A stretch of 21,371 nt of DNA from a virus. The notes beneath the pieces are model-generated. The model had not been told where the DNA came from, did no database searches, and was given only the letters and a program-made list of their open reading frames with translations. The position numbers were made by a program, and so were the translations under genes. Location of the stretch: positions 1-21,371 of IMG/VR virus record IMGVR_UViG_3300009502_000230. One strand, 5' to 3'. The number at the start of each line of letters is the position of its first letter. The first letter of the stretch is position 1. Below, piece by piece: positions 13,883-21,371 of this stretch.

Positions 13883-15841
13883 CTAGATGAAGTAGGTGAC
13901 AGTCATCTGCCAGTATTGACCGGTCAGCGTGTTAGCCGGGATGTTGGAGATGGCCGTGGCGTTGGGTGTGACTGAACCCGAGATCCTCTTGGTGGTATCC
14001 CCACAGCCCCCGGAAGCCGCTGCCCCTTGGGTGCTGTTCGCAGCCACAGGAAGACCCGTGATCGTTGATCCAGCGGTTGCCACTCCATCCGAGCAGTAAA
14101 TGGTGGCTGTGATCTGCCTACCGATCCGAGTGTATTGGGCCGAGATGACCGATGGGTTGGGGCTGAACCCAGTGAACCCAGGAGTCCAGGTTCCTTGCGC
14201 GTAGGAGAGGCCCTTGTCGGTGATGTCAGAACAAGCCGTGATGACATACCCGGCTAGGACAGCATCGGAGTGGTCAGCCTCCAGTTTCCTAACGATGGCC
14301 CGGTCACTCTTGCAATTTGAAATAGTTCCCGTCCCGCCAAGGGTCAGGTTGAACATCTTGTTTGGCTGATTGCCTGCCCCGGAGTCGGGCGTTCTCACGT
14401 TATTGATACTTACTGCGTTACCTTGGACGTTGATCCCGCACCCACAGGTGGCATTGGGGACGTTGATGATGGCAACGTCCGATAGCGACTGGATCTGGTT
14501 TAGGTTGATAACATAAGCTGCTGCTGCGGTATAAGGCATACCCTCAACATTCAATCCCTGGATATGGGTGTAAGACCCACCAAAATAGCAGCAGGCGTCA
14601 GCCGTAATATTCCGCATCTGGGAGGCACCAGTGTCCATGTAGTAGGCATACGATCCCGCACGGCAGTCAGTTACTTCCAGGTTGTCGAAGCTGTTGTAGA
14701 TCAACCCATTCGCAGACCACCAACCGTAAGCGGTGACGCCACCCGATACGGTGATTCCCCGAAAGGAACACATGTAGATGACACCGTAGAGCCGGACACC
14801 CGTGGACACGTTGCTGATGAAGATGTCGTGGAAAACTGACTGACTGACTGCCGAGTTGGTTGCGGTGGTCAGGATATTGATTCCAGAACCAGGAGTAGAG
14901 CCAGCACCACAGACAAGCCCAAACCCACCAATGTCCATCCCGACCATCGCAAAGTTATCTGGGCAGGCTACAGAGATGGCGTAGACTGCGGCAGAGTTGG
15001 TGTAGAGCTCGATGATCGTAGTTTGGTTGCCGTCACCGATCATACGGAGCCTGCCGACGATGCTCAGGGTTCCGGTAATCTTGTATGTTCCCGCTGGAAG
15101 CCTAAGCGTGACTCCATTGGCGACGCAGTAGTTAATCGCGGCCTGGATCCCCAGGGTGCTGTCCACCACGCCGGTAGGGTCAACCATGGGGCCGGAAACA
15201 CCATTCGCATAGAAGTCCAGGACACTGATGTGTTCCTTGTTCTTGGCGTGCTGAGTTGTCCCGATGGCCCCAGTGGCAGGCTGCTTGACTGCTACCAGGG
15301 CATCACCGTTGGTGATGACTGTGGGATCAATCAGCGCAGCGGGCGTGGTTCCGGTAGCTGGATAGGTGGTGAGCTTCGCCCCGGTAGCATCAAAGCCGAG
15401 CATCTGTGAAGGGGTGGATGGGGGCAAAGTTGGGTCCACCCCCGTAACGCTGGCGTCTAGCACAATGGCCCTGCCAAGCTGTTCCTGCTGCTGCTGGTTC
15501 TGCATAGTCAGCAAATCCAACGTGGCTTCAAGGCTGGCAGCTGGTAGTGGGTCATTCTCAACAAAGTGGGTCAGCTGCGTGTAGGGGGCATCACGAAGGA
15601 TGCTGACTTTGACCCCTGATGCAGGGGCCACTGAGAACGTGATAGTCCCACCCGCCGTAACTCCTGTCCCGGCGACTGTGAAATCACTGTTCAGGACCGG
15701 GTAAGTGGATAGATTTGTAGTCGTGTCGGTAAGGATCACTTCCAGGTGGGTAGGGTCCAGGAAGTAAAACGGGACGGTAAAGGCAGCGGTGGAGCCGTTG
15801 CCGTTGTAGTCCGCACGGTAGGTGGAATTCTGGACTGTCAT
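13883..15841 (-). CDS. Tailspike with T7 gp17-like N-terminus and pectate-lyase-like beta-helix
   Basis: This 652-residue tailspike begins with a T7 gp17-like head-binding domain (TYRADYNGNGSTAAFTVPFYFLDPTHLEVIL, then FVENDPLPAASLEATLDLLTMQNQQQQEQ). After a linker comes a beta-helix region, about 200-540, that starts like pectate-lyase superfamily spikes (ISVLDFYANG, then DSTLGIQAAINYCVANGVTLRLPAGTYKITGTLSI). The last 105 residues form a tip domain shared with the next gene. It would attach to the short tail and bind or degrade a surface polysaccharide. ATG 15841 is used because GGGAG lies 5 nt upstream; ATG 15859, six codons earlier, has no Shine-Dalgarno. It has its own promoter in front. 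Confidence 0.88.
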   Translation of the reverse strand: MTVQNSTYRADYNGNGSTAAFTVPFYFLDPTHLEVILTDTTTNLSTYPVLNSDFTVAGTGVTAGGTITFSVAPASGVKVSILRDAPYTQLTHFVENDPLPAASLEATLDLLTMQNQQQQEQLGRAIVLDASVTGVDPTLPPSTPSQMLGFDATGAKLTTYPATGTTPAALIDPTVITNGDALVAVKQPATGAIGTTQHAKNKEHISVLDFYANGVSGPMVDPTGVVDSTLGIQAAINYCVANGVTLRLPAGTYKITGTLSIVGRLRMIGDGNQTTIIELYTNSAAVYAISVACPDNFAMVGMDIGGFGLVCGAGSTPGSGINILTTATNSAVSQSVFHDIFISNVSTGVRLYGVIYMCSFRGITVSGGVTAYGWWSANGLIYNSFDNLEVTDCRAGSYAYYMDTGASQMRNITADACCYFGGSYTHIQGLNVEGMPYTAAAAYVINLNQIQSLSDVAIINVPNATCGCGINVQGNAVSINNVRTPDSGAGNQPNKMFNLTLGGTGTISNCKSDRAIVRKLEADHSDAVLAGYVITACSDITDKGLSYAQGTWTPGFTGFSPNPSVISAQYTRIGRQITATIYCSDGVATAGSTITGLPVAANSTQGAAASGGCGDTTKRISGSVTPNATAISNIPANTLTGQYWQMTVTYFI

Positions 15842-15896
15842 GGGGTCTCCCAAGGACATCCAGGCTTATCCACGGTTGGGGCCCGACGATGTGGTG

Positions 15897-15925
15897 ATTA
15901 TAGGTTGATGCGGCTGTTATCTCAA
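15897..15925 (-). promoter_or_regulatory. Sigma70-type promoter for tailspike and lysis genes
   Basis: On the - strand TTGAGA (complement of 15920-15925, 5 of 6 to -35) is followed after exactly 17 bp by a perfect TATAAT (complement of 15897-15902). It lies in the largest gap of the late block, 80 nt between the ejection protein stop and the tailspike start, with its -35 overlapping that stop codon. Transcription should begin near 15890. On the + strand the same spot reads TGTGGTGATTATAG, similar to the motif at 3822-3835. Confidence 0.7.
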
Positions 15926-18900
15926 TGACTGGGTGGCGCGGAAAGGCGCTTGTTTACTTCGCCCACGATCCGGTGGACCTCGGCTTGCCTCTGCTCAATG
16001 GATAGGGCAGCTGCTTTCCCGGCCAAGTTGGACCGTTCGAAGGCCACCTTGAAGGCCCGTTCCTTCACCAGGTCTGGCATGTAGTCCCACCCGGGGCTGT
16101 TCACCATCTGGTGCAGCACGTTGTAGGCCATGTGGCCCGAGGCATCGCCGAAGGCATCCCGCTGTTCAGGGGTCAGTTCGATCTTGCCCATGCCGGTGCC
16201 ACCGGAAGGCAGGTTCAGGTTCTTGGGGGCCTTCTCTGCGCCTACGCCAAGGCGGGCCGCTTCCTGCCTCACCTTGTCATCGGACTGACCCTTCATGGTC
16301 ACCGGGGAAATCCACCCCACCCTGGGGTCATCCACGATCGGTTCCCCGTAGGGGTCACGCTGCGGGGGCAGCATTTCCCGAAGGCCGGGGATCCGGGACT
16401 GAACGGCGTCCCTGATGCTGGCGATTTCCCGCTTGAACGGGTCCATGAGCGTGGCGGACTGGCCGATGATGTTGGGCACGGCACCGGCCGCCAGCTTCTG
16501 GATGAAGGCTGATCCCTTGCGATCGGGCTGGCTCATGGCGTCCACGAAGGTGGTCAGGCCCGCCATGAAGGTTTGTTCGGTGACACTCTTGCTGAAGGCC
16601 ACGGACAGCATCTTCACAGCCTTGTCCTGCTCATCGTTGGTCATGTGCTTGAAGACTTCCACCATGTCGGCGGACATCCCAATGGCCGTGCCCACGGGGT
16701 GGAAGTTCTGGTAGGAATACCATGTGTTGTTGATCTTCACGCTGTAGGGCTGCCAGCCGGAAGCCAGCAGGACATGGCGCTTGGCGGGGTCGGGTTCCCC
16801 GGATCCAGAGACATTCCCGGCCATGGCGAGGCTGGCCACCAGGGCGGAAATGCCCGTGCCCATGGCCAGTTCGGCTGCGGCCTGGTGGGCGGGCACGCCA
16901 CCTTCCTTCCAGGCTGCCTGCCACTCAGGGACCAGCGGAGCCACGGGTGTGAGGCGGGCCATTTCCTTGAAGATGTTGGCGGGCGTGCCGATGAACGGGA
17001 AGATGAACTTCAGGATGGGGATGTCTGCCTGGAAACCCAGGGGGTTCAATCGGGTCTTATTCACGAAGTCAGAGAACCGCTGCGTGGTCTCGCCCATGGG
17101 GGCATGGAAGCTGGCCCGTTCCCCGAACGCCTGGATTTGTTCGATGTTGGCCTCAGGCGGATTGGCGGCCAGTTCAGCCACCCGCTGCCTGAATTCGTTG
17201 GTCAGGGGATTCAGGTTCTCAGCCGAGGCCTGGCGAACGGCCAAGGCGTAGGCTTCGCCCCGTTCGTTGATGACCCGGAACAAAGCACCATCAGCACCCA
17301 GCAGGCGGAAGGGTGTTCGGATTACGTCACCCTTCATGCCTTCGATGGCCCCTGCGCGATGGCTGGATTCCATCGCCGTGTCAGCACTCTGCTCGGGGTG
17401 GCCCACATCCATGAGAACTTCACGGGCAGCAGCCAGGCCATCCTTGACCCCCATCAGATTGCCGATGATCCGGCCCAGAGGTTCGGCCAGGCTCATCCGT
17501 TCCTTGGGGGCGTCCACAAGGCCAGTCTCGGAAGCCAGCTGGTGGATGTTGCTGAAGGCCGTGGCCACCATGTCCACCAGGGGGTGGATCGCCGTGAAGG
17601 TCAGGTTACCCATGAACTTCTTTGCGTGGGTGATGGGCCCGGAAACCAGCCCAGCCTTCCACCCTTCCACGATCTTGTCCCACGTTCCGGCCTTGTTGGC
17701 GTTCCGGGCGGCCCTGGCCAGCTGCTCGGGGGAGTCAATGTCCTTGGCCATTTCCAGCAACTTGGCCGGATCCCCGCCATAGAGTTCCACCAGCTTCTGG
17801 ACGCTTTCACCCTGGGTCTTCAGTTCCTTGATATGCTTCAGGTAGTTCAGGGCCCGGCCCAGTTCGGACGATGCCCCGGTGAAGTCAGCCTGGATCATGG
17901 CCAGCCGATGGATGGCGGCCAGGGCGTCCATCTTCATGGAGTCCGTGACCACGTTGCCGCCTTCGTTCACCACCTGGATGGCGGCTGCGGCTTCCTTCGT
18001 GGCCTGCATCAGCATGTCGCCCCGGATCTTCAGTTCCACAGCGTTGGCCGTGTCCCCAGCCTTCCGGCCTTCCATGACCTTGTTCAGTTCCTGGCCGGTC
18101 ATCGCCGCATACTGCTCGGCTGCCTGGGCCTCAGTCTCAGCCCAGGTCTGCGTGCCGCCCCGGGCCTTGTCGATTTCAGGCTGGTAGACCTCAGCCATGC
18201 GGGTTTCAAGGGCCCGCAGATCGTCGGGCCCTTCGATGTATTTCATGTTCAGCTGGTGAGACAGCTTGGTTTCGGGCAGGGCCGCCCAAGGCTGATACAG
18301 CACCTGCTCTGCCTGGGCCGGGGTGCCTGGGAAGGCATCGGCTGCGGCCTGGTTGGAAGCCAGGGGCTGCAGAGAGGGGGGCACGGCCGGGGCCTCGCCA
18401 GCCGCCTTCATAGGCGTGGGGTCGAAGGCCTGCCTGCGGGCGATTTCCTCAGGGGTCCAGTGGGTGGCATCCGTGACGTTCTTGATGATCCGGGGGTCGA
18501 AGATATTCCAGGCGGGCTTGCCATCCTTGCCGAGGTCGAAGGCCACGCCGTTGAAGCCCATCGACTTTAGGTGGTCGCTGAGGGTGCCCCCACCACCGTA
18601 GCGATTCGTTTCACTCTTCAGGCTGTCTACCAGAGCCGCCAGCACTCGGGCGCCATTCACCGGCTTATCTGACTCCAACCCGAAGGCCAGCAGTTCCTGG
18701 GGTGAATAGATCCGATCCGACCGGGCATCGAAGGTCACCAGCTTGGACGTGTCCACGTAGATGGCCTGGGTCTGCCCTTGGCCGCCCTGGTAGGTGGTGG
18801 CATCGGCATGGTCCCGGGCCACGTAGATCCCATCCCCGGCCTTGCCCGTTTGGCCAATCGACATCCAGGGGGATCCGTTGGTTCCTTCGTTCCCATGGAA

Positions 18901-20190
18901 GCTGAAGTAGGGGGGCCGGGGGCCAGCGGCGATGTCTACGCCATTCAGGTTGATGACCGGAACGTTCCTGCGCTGGTAATCCTGCAGCTTCGGATTGGCC
19001 TCTAGCTCTGTGGTTTTACCTGTGAAGCGTTCTGGCGCAGGGCCCAGCTGATCGGATCCTCCCCAGGTTCGGGTGGTCGGGTCCCAAGTCGGACGCACAT
19101 CTCGTTGAACGGTTCCTGTGTCGGATCCGGGTATTTCTCCGGGTCCGGGTGCGTGATCTTGAACAGGGGTTTCTTGGACATGCGTTGCCTCACCTTCCAG
19201 TGTAGGTGCTTGGGCGTTGGGGTCAACGATCCGCTGCCACAATTCAGGCGTGGGTTCACCCCCCACCAGTTCGTGTTCCAGCATGGGGTCCTGCTTCGCT
19301 GCGGCCATGGCCTGAAGAGGTTCTACGCCAGTCTTGGCGTAGACGGTCCTCAACTTCCCGGCGATGCCGTGGGCGGCCTTCATGCCCCCCATGAGGATGG
19401 CTGCGTTCATAAAATCCTCTGGCTCGGGCAGGCGGCCTTCCAGGGCAGCAGGGGCCACGGTCATCACGCCGACCTCAGACCCTACGCCAGCCGCGCCAGC
19501 CACCAGCTTGCTGCCTGTGGCCCCCATGACCCCCTTGGTGACCACCGACCCGGTGCCCGCAGTCAGGGCGCCGACCGTGGCGTCGATCGCCGTGTGCTTG
19601 ATGCCGATGCCGACCCGGCCCAGGAAGTCCCCGGAACTGGTCACCTGGTCCAGGCTGTAGGCCGTAGTCAGCGCTTCCCGAATGGCCGTGGGCACGGCGA
19701 AGGCAGCTGCCCCACCTGCAGCGATGGCACCCGGGCCCGTGGGCAGACTCAGCGCCCCCACACCCAGGGCGCCTGCGGTCATGGCAGGCAGATCGCCGAT
19801 CATCTGGCCTGCACTGGCGGTCAGCTTTTCATACCACTTGGCGTGCTGAGGATCGAGCACCACATCAGGCAGGCGGCCCCGAGTGAGCAGGCCCCCCGAG
19901 GATCCTTCCAGCCCGGACACGAAAGCATCCCCCACACCTGACCCGACCCGCTGGGGCTTCACAGGTTCAGCGGCCATCTGGGCGCTATCCATGGCGCCCT
20001 TCAGGCCGCCGACGAAGCCCCCGGACATGAAGCCCAGGCCAGTCCGCATGACAGGGTTGAACAGCTTGCCCGCCATGGCCCAACGAGGATCGGGCTTCCC
20101 TTGACCCAGCTGGTTCGGGACCAGAATGGGGTCAGGGTTGCTGTCCTGCGGGGCAGCGGGGATCAGGATGGGGTCTTCGTTGCCACTCAC
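15922..20190 (-). CDS. Large polyvalent ejection protein with ADP-ribosyltransferase-like domain
   Basis: This 1422-residue virion protein is of the polyvalent type injected with phage DNA. Residues about 130-170 and 200-250 are Gly/Ala-rich and hydrophobic, fit for membrane insertion. Residues about 428-572 resemble an ART-PolyVal ADP-ribosyltransferase: FSFHGN with His432, GDGIYVARDHADATTY (453-468), SMGFNGVAFDLG (543-554) and NIFDPRIIKNV (562-572). A long helical part follows, about 650-840. The segment VSGPITHAKKFMGNL (about 849-863) and the hydrophobic stretches near 1058-1078 and 1105-1125 are typical of large podovirus ejection proteins. The GTG start at 20190 has AGAGG 5 nt upstream and overlaps the preceding stop (GTGA). 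Roles in DNA transfer or host modification are inferred. No other catalytic domain is evident. Confidence 0.75.
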   Translation of the reverse strand: MSGNEDPILIPAAPQDSNPDPILVPNQLGQGKPDPRWAMAGKLFNPVMRTGLGFMSGGFVGGLKGAMDSAQMAAEPVKPQRVGSGVGDAFVSGLEGSSGGLLTRGRLPDVVLDPQHAKWYEKLTASAGQMIGDLPAMTAGALGVGALSLPTGPGAIAAGGAAAFAVPTAIREALTTAYSLDQVTSSGDFLGRVGIGIKHTAIDATVGALTAGTGSVVTKGVMGATGSKLVAGAAGVGSEVGVMTVAPAALEGRLPEPEDFMNAAILMGGMKAAHGIAGKLRTVYAKTGVEPLQAMAAAKQDPMLEHELVGGEPTPELWQRIVDPNAQAPTLEGEATHVQETPVQDHAPGPGEIPGSDTGTVQRDVRPTWDPTTRTWGGSDQLGPAPERFTGKTTELEANPKLQDYQRRNVPVINLNGVDIAAGPRPPYFSFHGNEGTNGSPWMSIGQTGKAGDGIYVARDHADATTYQGGQGQTQAIYVDTSKLVTFDARSDRIYSPQELLAFGLESDKPVNGARVLAALVDSLKSETNRYGGGGTLSDHLKSMGFNGVAFDLGKDGKPAWNIFDPRIIKNVTDATHWTPEEIARRQAFDPTPMKAAGEAPAVPPSLQPLASNQAAADAFPGTPAQAEQVLYQPWAALPETKLSHQLNMKYIEGPDDLRALETRMAEVYQPEIDKARGGTQTWAETEAQAAEQYAAMTGQELNKVMEGRKAGDTANAVELKIRGDMLMQATKEAAAAIQVVNEGGNVVTDSMKMDALAAIHRLAMIQADFTGASSELGRALNYLKHIKELKTQGESVQKLVELYGGDPAKLLEMAKDIDSPEQLARAARNANKAGTWDKIVEGWKAGLVSGPITHAKKFMGNLTFTAIHPLVDMVATAFSNIHQLASETGLVDAPKERMSLAEPLGRIIGNLMGVKDGLAAAREVLMDVGHPEQSADTAMESSHRAGAIEGMKGDVIRTPFRLLGADGALFRVINERGEAYALAVRQASAENLNPLTNEFRQRVAELAANPPEANIEQIQAFGERASFHAPMGETTQRFSDFVNKTRLNPLGFQADIPILKFIFPFIGTPANIFKEMARLTPVAPLVPEWQAAWKEGGVPAHQAAAELAMGTGISALVASLAMAGNVSGSGEPDPAKRHVLLASGWQPYSVKINNTWYSYQNFHPVGTAIGMSADMVEVFKHMTNDEQDKAVKMLSVAFSKSVTEQTFMAGLTTFVDAMSQPDRKGSAFIQKLAAGAVPNIIGQSATLMDPFKREIASIRDAVQSRIPGLREMLPPQRDPYGEPIVDDPRVGWISPVTMKGQSDDKVRQEAARLGVGAEKAPKNLNLPSGGTGMGKIELTPEQRDAFGDASGHMAYNVLHQMVNSPGWDYMPDLVKERAFKVAFERSNLAGKAAALSIEQRQAEVHRIVGEVNKRLSAPPSH

Positions 20191-21371
20191 TTGGACCTCT
20201 GCCGCACGTTGCCCTTGTCATCCAGGTAGGCTTCCCCGGGCTTGGCGTTGTCCCTGCCCTTGGGAAGTTGAGCCTTCTGCTTGTCCACAGCTGGGGCCAA
20301 GGCTGGCGCCCCGTTGTGCATGAAGGAAGACAGCCGATCTTTGCCGCCCAGGAATTCTCGGCTGCTGGGGTCGATCAGAACGCTGGGGTCTTCGCCCTTG
20401 GCCCGCTTGTCAGCCACCTTGGTCTGAAGATCGTTCCACCAGGTGTAGTAAGCGTTGACCGCCACTTCAGGCTGGACTGAGCCCTCAAGGCTCCGGGTGA
20501 ACCCTGCGTAGGCCGTGTCCTGCAGCACCTTCATACGGCGGCCAAAACCTGCACTGTCTCCATCCTTGGACTGTTCGAAGACCCCCATCAAGGCGTTCCG
20601 TTCCTGGAAGCTGATGCTGCCCGCCATGTAGGAATCCTGGATGGGCTTGAAGCTGAATGTCTTGGTGGGGTCATCGGCCGCAGCGTGGATCATTCCATCC
20701 AGGCGCCGGACCTCTTCAGGGTGCTGCTTGCTTTCGTGGTCAGCCCGCAGTTCCCGCTGCCTGCGTTCGTAGGTGCCGATCATGTGCTGGATCTGGGCAG
20801 AGGTCAGGGTTGTGTCCTCTGCCACGGCCTGGACATCGAACTTGCCGAACTTGGTAGGGTTGAAAATCTGGCCATCCAGTTCCTTCATGCGGGTTTCCTG
20901 GACCTTCTTTTCCTGATACTCCTGCTCAGACCTGGCCTTCTCAGCCATGCCCAGCTTCAGGTGAGCCAGCCGCACGGCCTCACCGAACAGGTGGTCCTGC
21001 TGCTCGGAAGACAGATTCTTCAGCAGGGGAATGGTGGGGATGTCCACCTTGGCCGTGGGCGCCGGTTCCTCGGGCGGGGCGTCCTGGGCCGTGGGTGCAG
21101 GGGTTTCCACAGGCACCATCCCCGCCTTGGTCATCACCGCGCCGATGTAATCCTTGGTGTCGGTCGGAAGGTAGCTGGCCCAGTTGGTCCCATACTGCGC
21201 GGTCAGATCGCCCAACTTCAGCGTGCCCATGTGATAGGCGCCCAAGGCCATGGTGTAGTCCCCGCCGAACTTGTTCAGCAGGGTGCCCATGGCCTGGGTC
21301 TGGTCCTTGAGGCTTTCAGCGTTGGGCCCGGCCACGTCCGCCTGGGCCATGGCGATGTTGGGGTTCACGTT
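20187..21371 (-). CDS. Virion protein with lytic transglycosylase (SLT) end, 5' part outside window
   Basis: At least 394 codons are visible; the frame stays open to the window edge, so the N-terminus is missing. The first about 85 visible residues match the second half of a Slt-type lytic transglycosylase domain. These are AMGTLLNKFGGDYTMALGAYHMG, then YLPTDTKDYIGAVMTKAG, where A-x-x-AYN-like and TxxYV-like motifs are expected; the catalytic Glu would lie outside. A Pro/Ala-rich linker follows, then about 270 residues of charged helices without a recognised family. A transglycosylase joined to a long helical tail, next to a large ejection protein, suggests an injected protein that opens peptidoglycan for DNA entry. 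Its stop overlaps the GTG of the next gene. Confidence 0.75.
   Translation of the reverse strand, partial: NVNPNIAMAQADVAGPNAESLKDQTQAMGTLLNKFGGDYTMALGAYHMGTLKLGDLTAQYGTNWASYLPTDTKDYIGAVMTKAGMVPVETPAPTAQDAPPEEPAPTAKVDIPTIPLLKNLSSEQQDHLFGEAVRLAHLKLGMAEKARSEQEYQEKKVQETRMKELDGQIFNPTKFGKFDVQAVAEDTTLTSAQIQHMIGTYERRQRELRADHESKQHPEEVRRLDGMIHAAADDPTKTFSFKPIQDSYMAGSISFQERNALMGVFEQSKDGDSAGFGRRMKVLQDTAYAGFTRSLEGSVQPEVAVNAYYTWWNDLQTKVADKRAKGEDPSVLIDPSSREFLGGKDRLSSFMHNGAPALAPAVDKQKAQLPKGRDNAKPGEAYLDDKGNVRQRSK

Noticed and set aside
14834-14850. Tandem ACTG repeat in the tailspike gene as a phase-variation tract
   Set aside because: Only about three and a half units, and it encodes an ordinary Ser/Val/Gln stretch; too short to support slippage.
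13316-15841. Diversity-generating retroelement variable region in the fibre tips
   Set aside because: The two tip domains are similar, but no reverse transcriptase, template repeat or adenine-biased substitution is seen in the window.
16573-18570. Open frame of 665 codons on the + strand, antisense to the ejection protein gene
   Set aside because: It is a shadow frame produced by GC-rich codon use on the other strand. The product is unusually rich in Gly and His, resembles nothing, and the - strand frame has clear domains and a proper start.
1-21371. CRISPR array or insertion sequence
   Set aside because: No regularly spaced repeats, transposase frames or terminal inverted repeats were found.

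Overview
The window looks like part of the genome of a temperate, tailed double-stranded DNA phage, most likely a podovirus. It is GC-rich and densely coding. The evidence is a complete phage replication module, an integrase next to a fragment of a tRNA gene, a lysis cassette, a tailspike with a T7 gp17-like N-terminus, and very large virion (ejection) proteins. A 3-TM holin and a candidate membrane-anchored spanin suggest a Gram-negative host. I cannot name the host.

Layout. Positions 36-10029, all on the + strand, form the early region: SNF2 helicase, a low-complexity DNA-binding-like protein, a Cas4/RecB-like exonuclease (DUF2800), an ssDNA-binding protein (DUF2815), two small unknown genes, a PD-(D/E)XK nuclease, family A DNA polymerase, an HNH homing-type endonuclease, a primase-polymerase/SF3 helicase, an excisionase-like HTH protein and a small zinc-ribbon protein. 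Most genes overlap by 4 to 11 bases or sit close together.

Positions 10043-10290 are an attachment region. A bidirectional terminator hairpin abuts the 3' part (about 45 nt) of a tRNA-Lys(CTT) gene on the - strand. Two pairs of the heptamer TGCGACC, each pair spaced 11 bp, flank this core, and an integrase promoter starts just beside it. The tyrosine integrase follows at 10268-11473 (+). Phage genes lie on both sides of the core and the 5' half of the tRNA is missing, so this is best read as attP of an unintegrated or circular genome, not an attL or attR junction.

Positions 11544-21371, all on the - strand, are late genes converging on the integrase. Read in transcription order they are: a partial lytic-transglycosylase virion protein running off the window, a 1422-residue polyvalent ejection protein with an ADP-ribosyltransferase-like domain, a promoter, a tailspike, a fibre protein sharing its C-terminal domain with the tailspike, a second small structural protein, a DUF2778-type peptidoglycan enzyme as probable endolysin, a GTA-type 3-TM holin and a possible i-spanin.

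There is no lysogeny repressor, terminase, portal or capsid gene here; they must lie outside the window. The most interesting signals are the attP architecture with paired arm sites and a donated terminator, the DUF2778-type lysis enzyme, the polyvalent ejection protein, the shared C-terminal domain of two adjacent fibre genes, and a recurring AGTGTRGCGATWAT-like intergenic motif.
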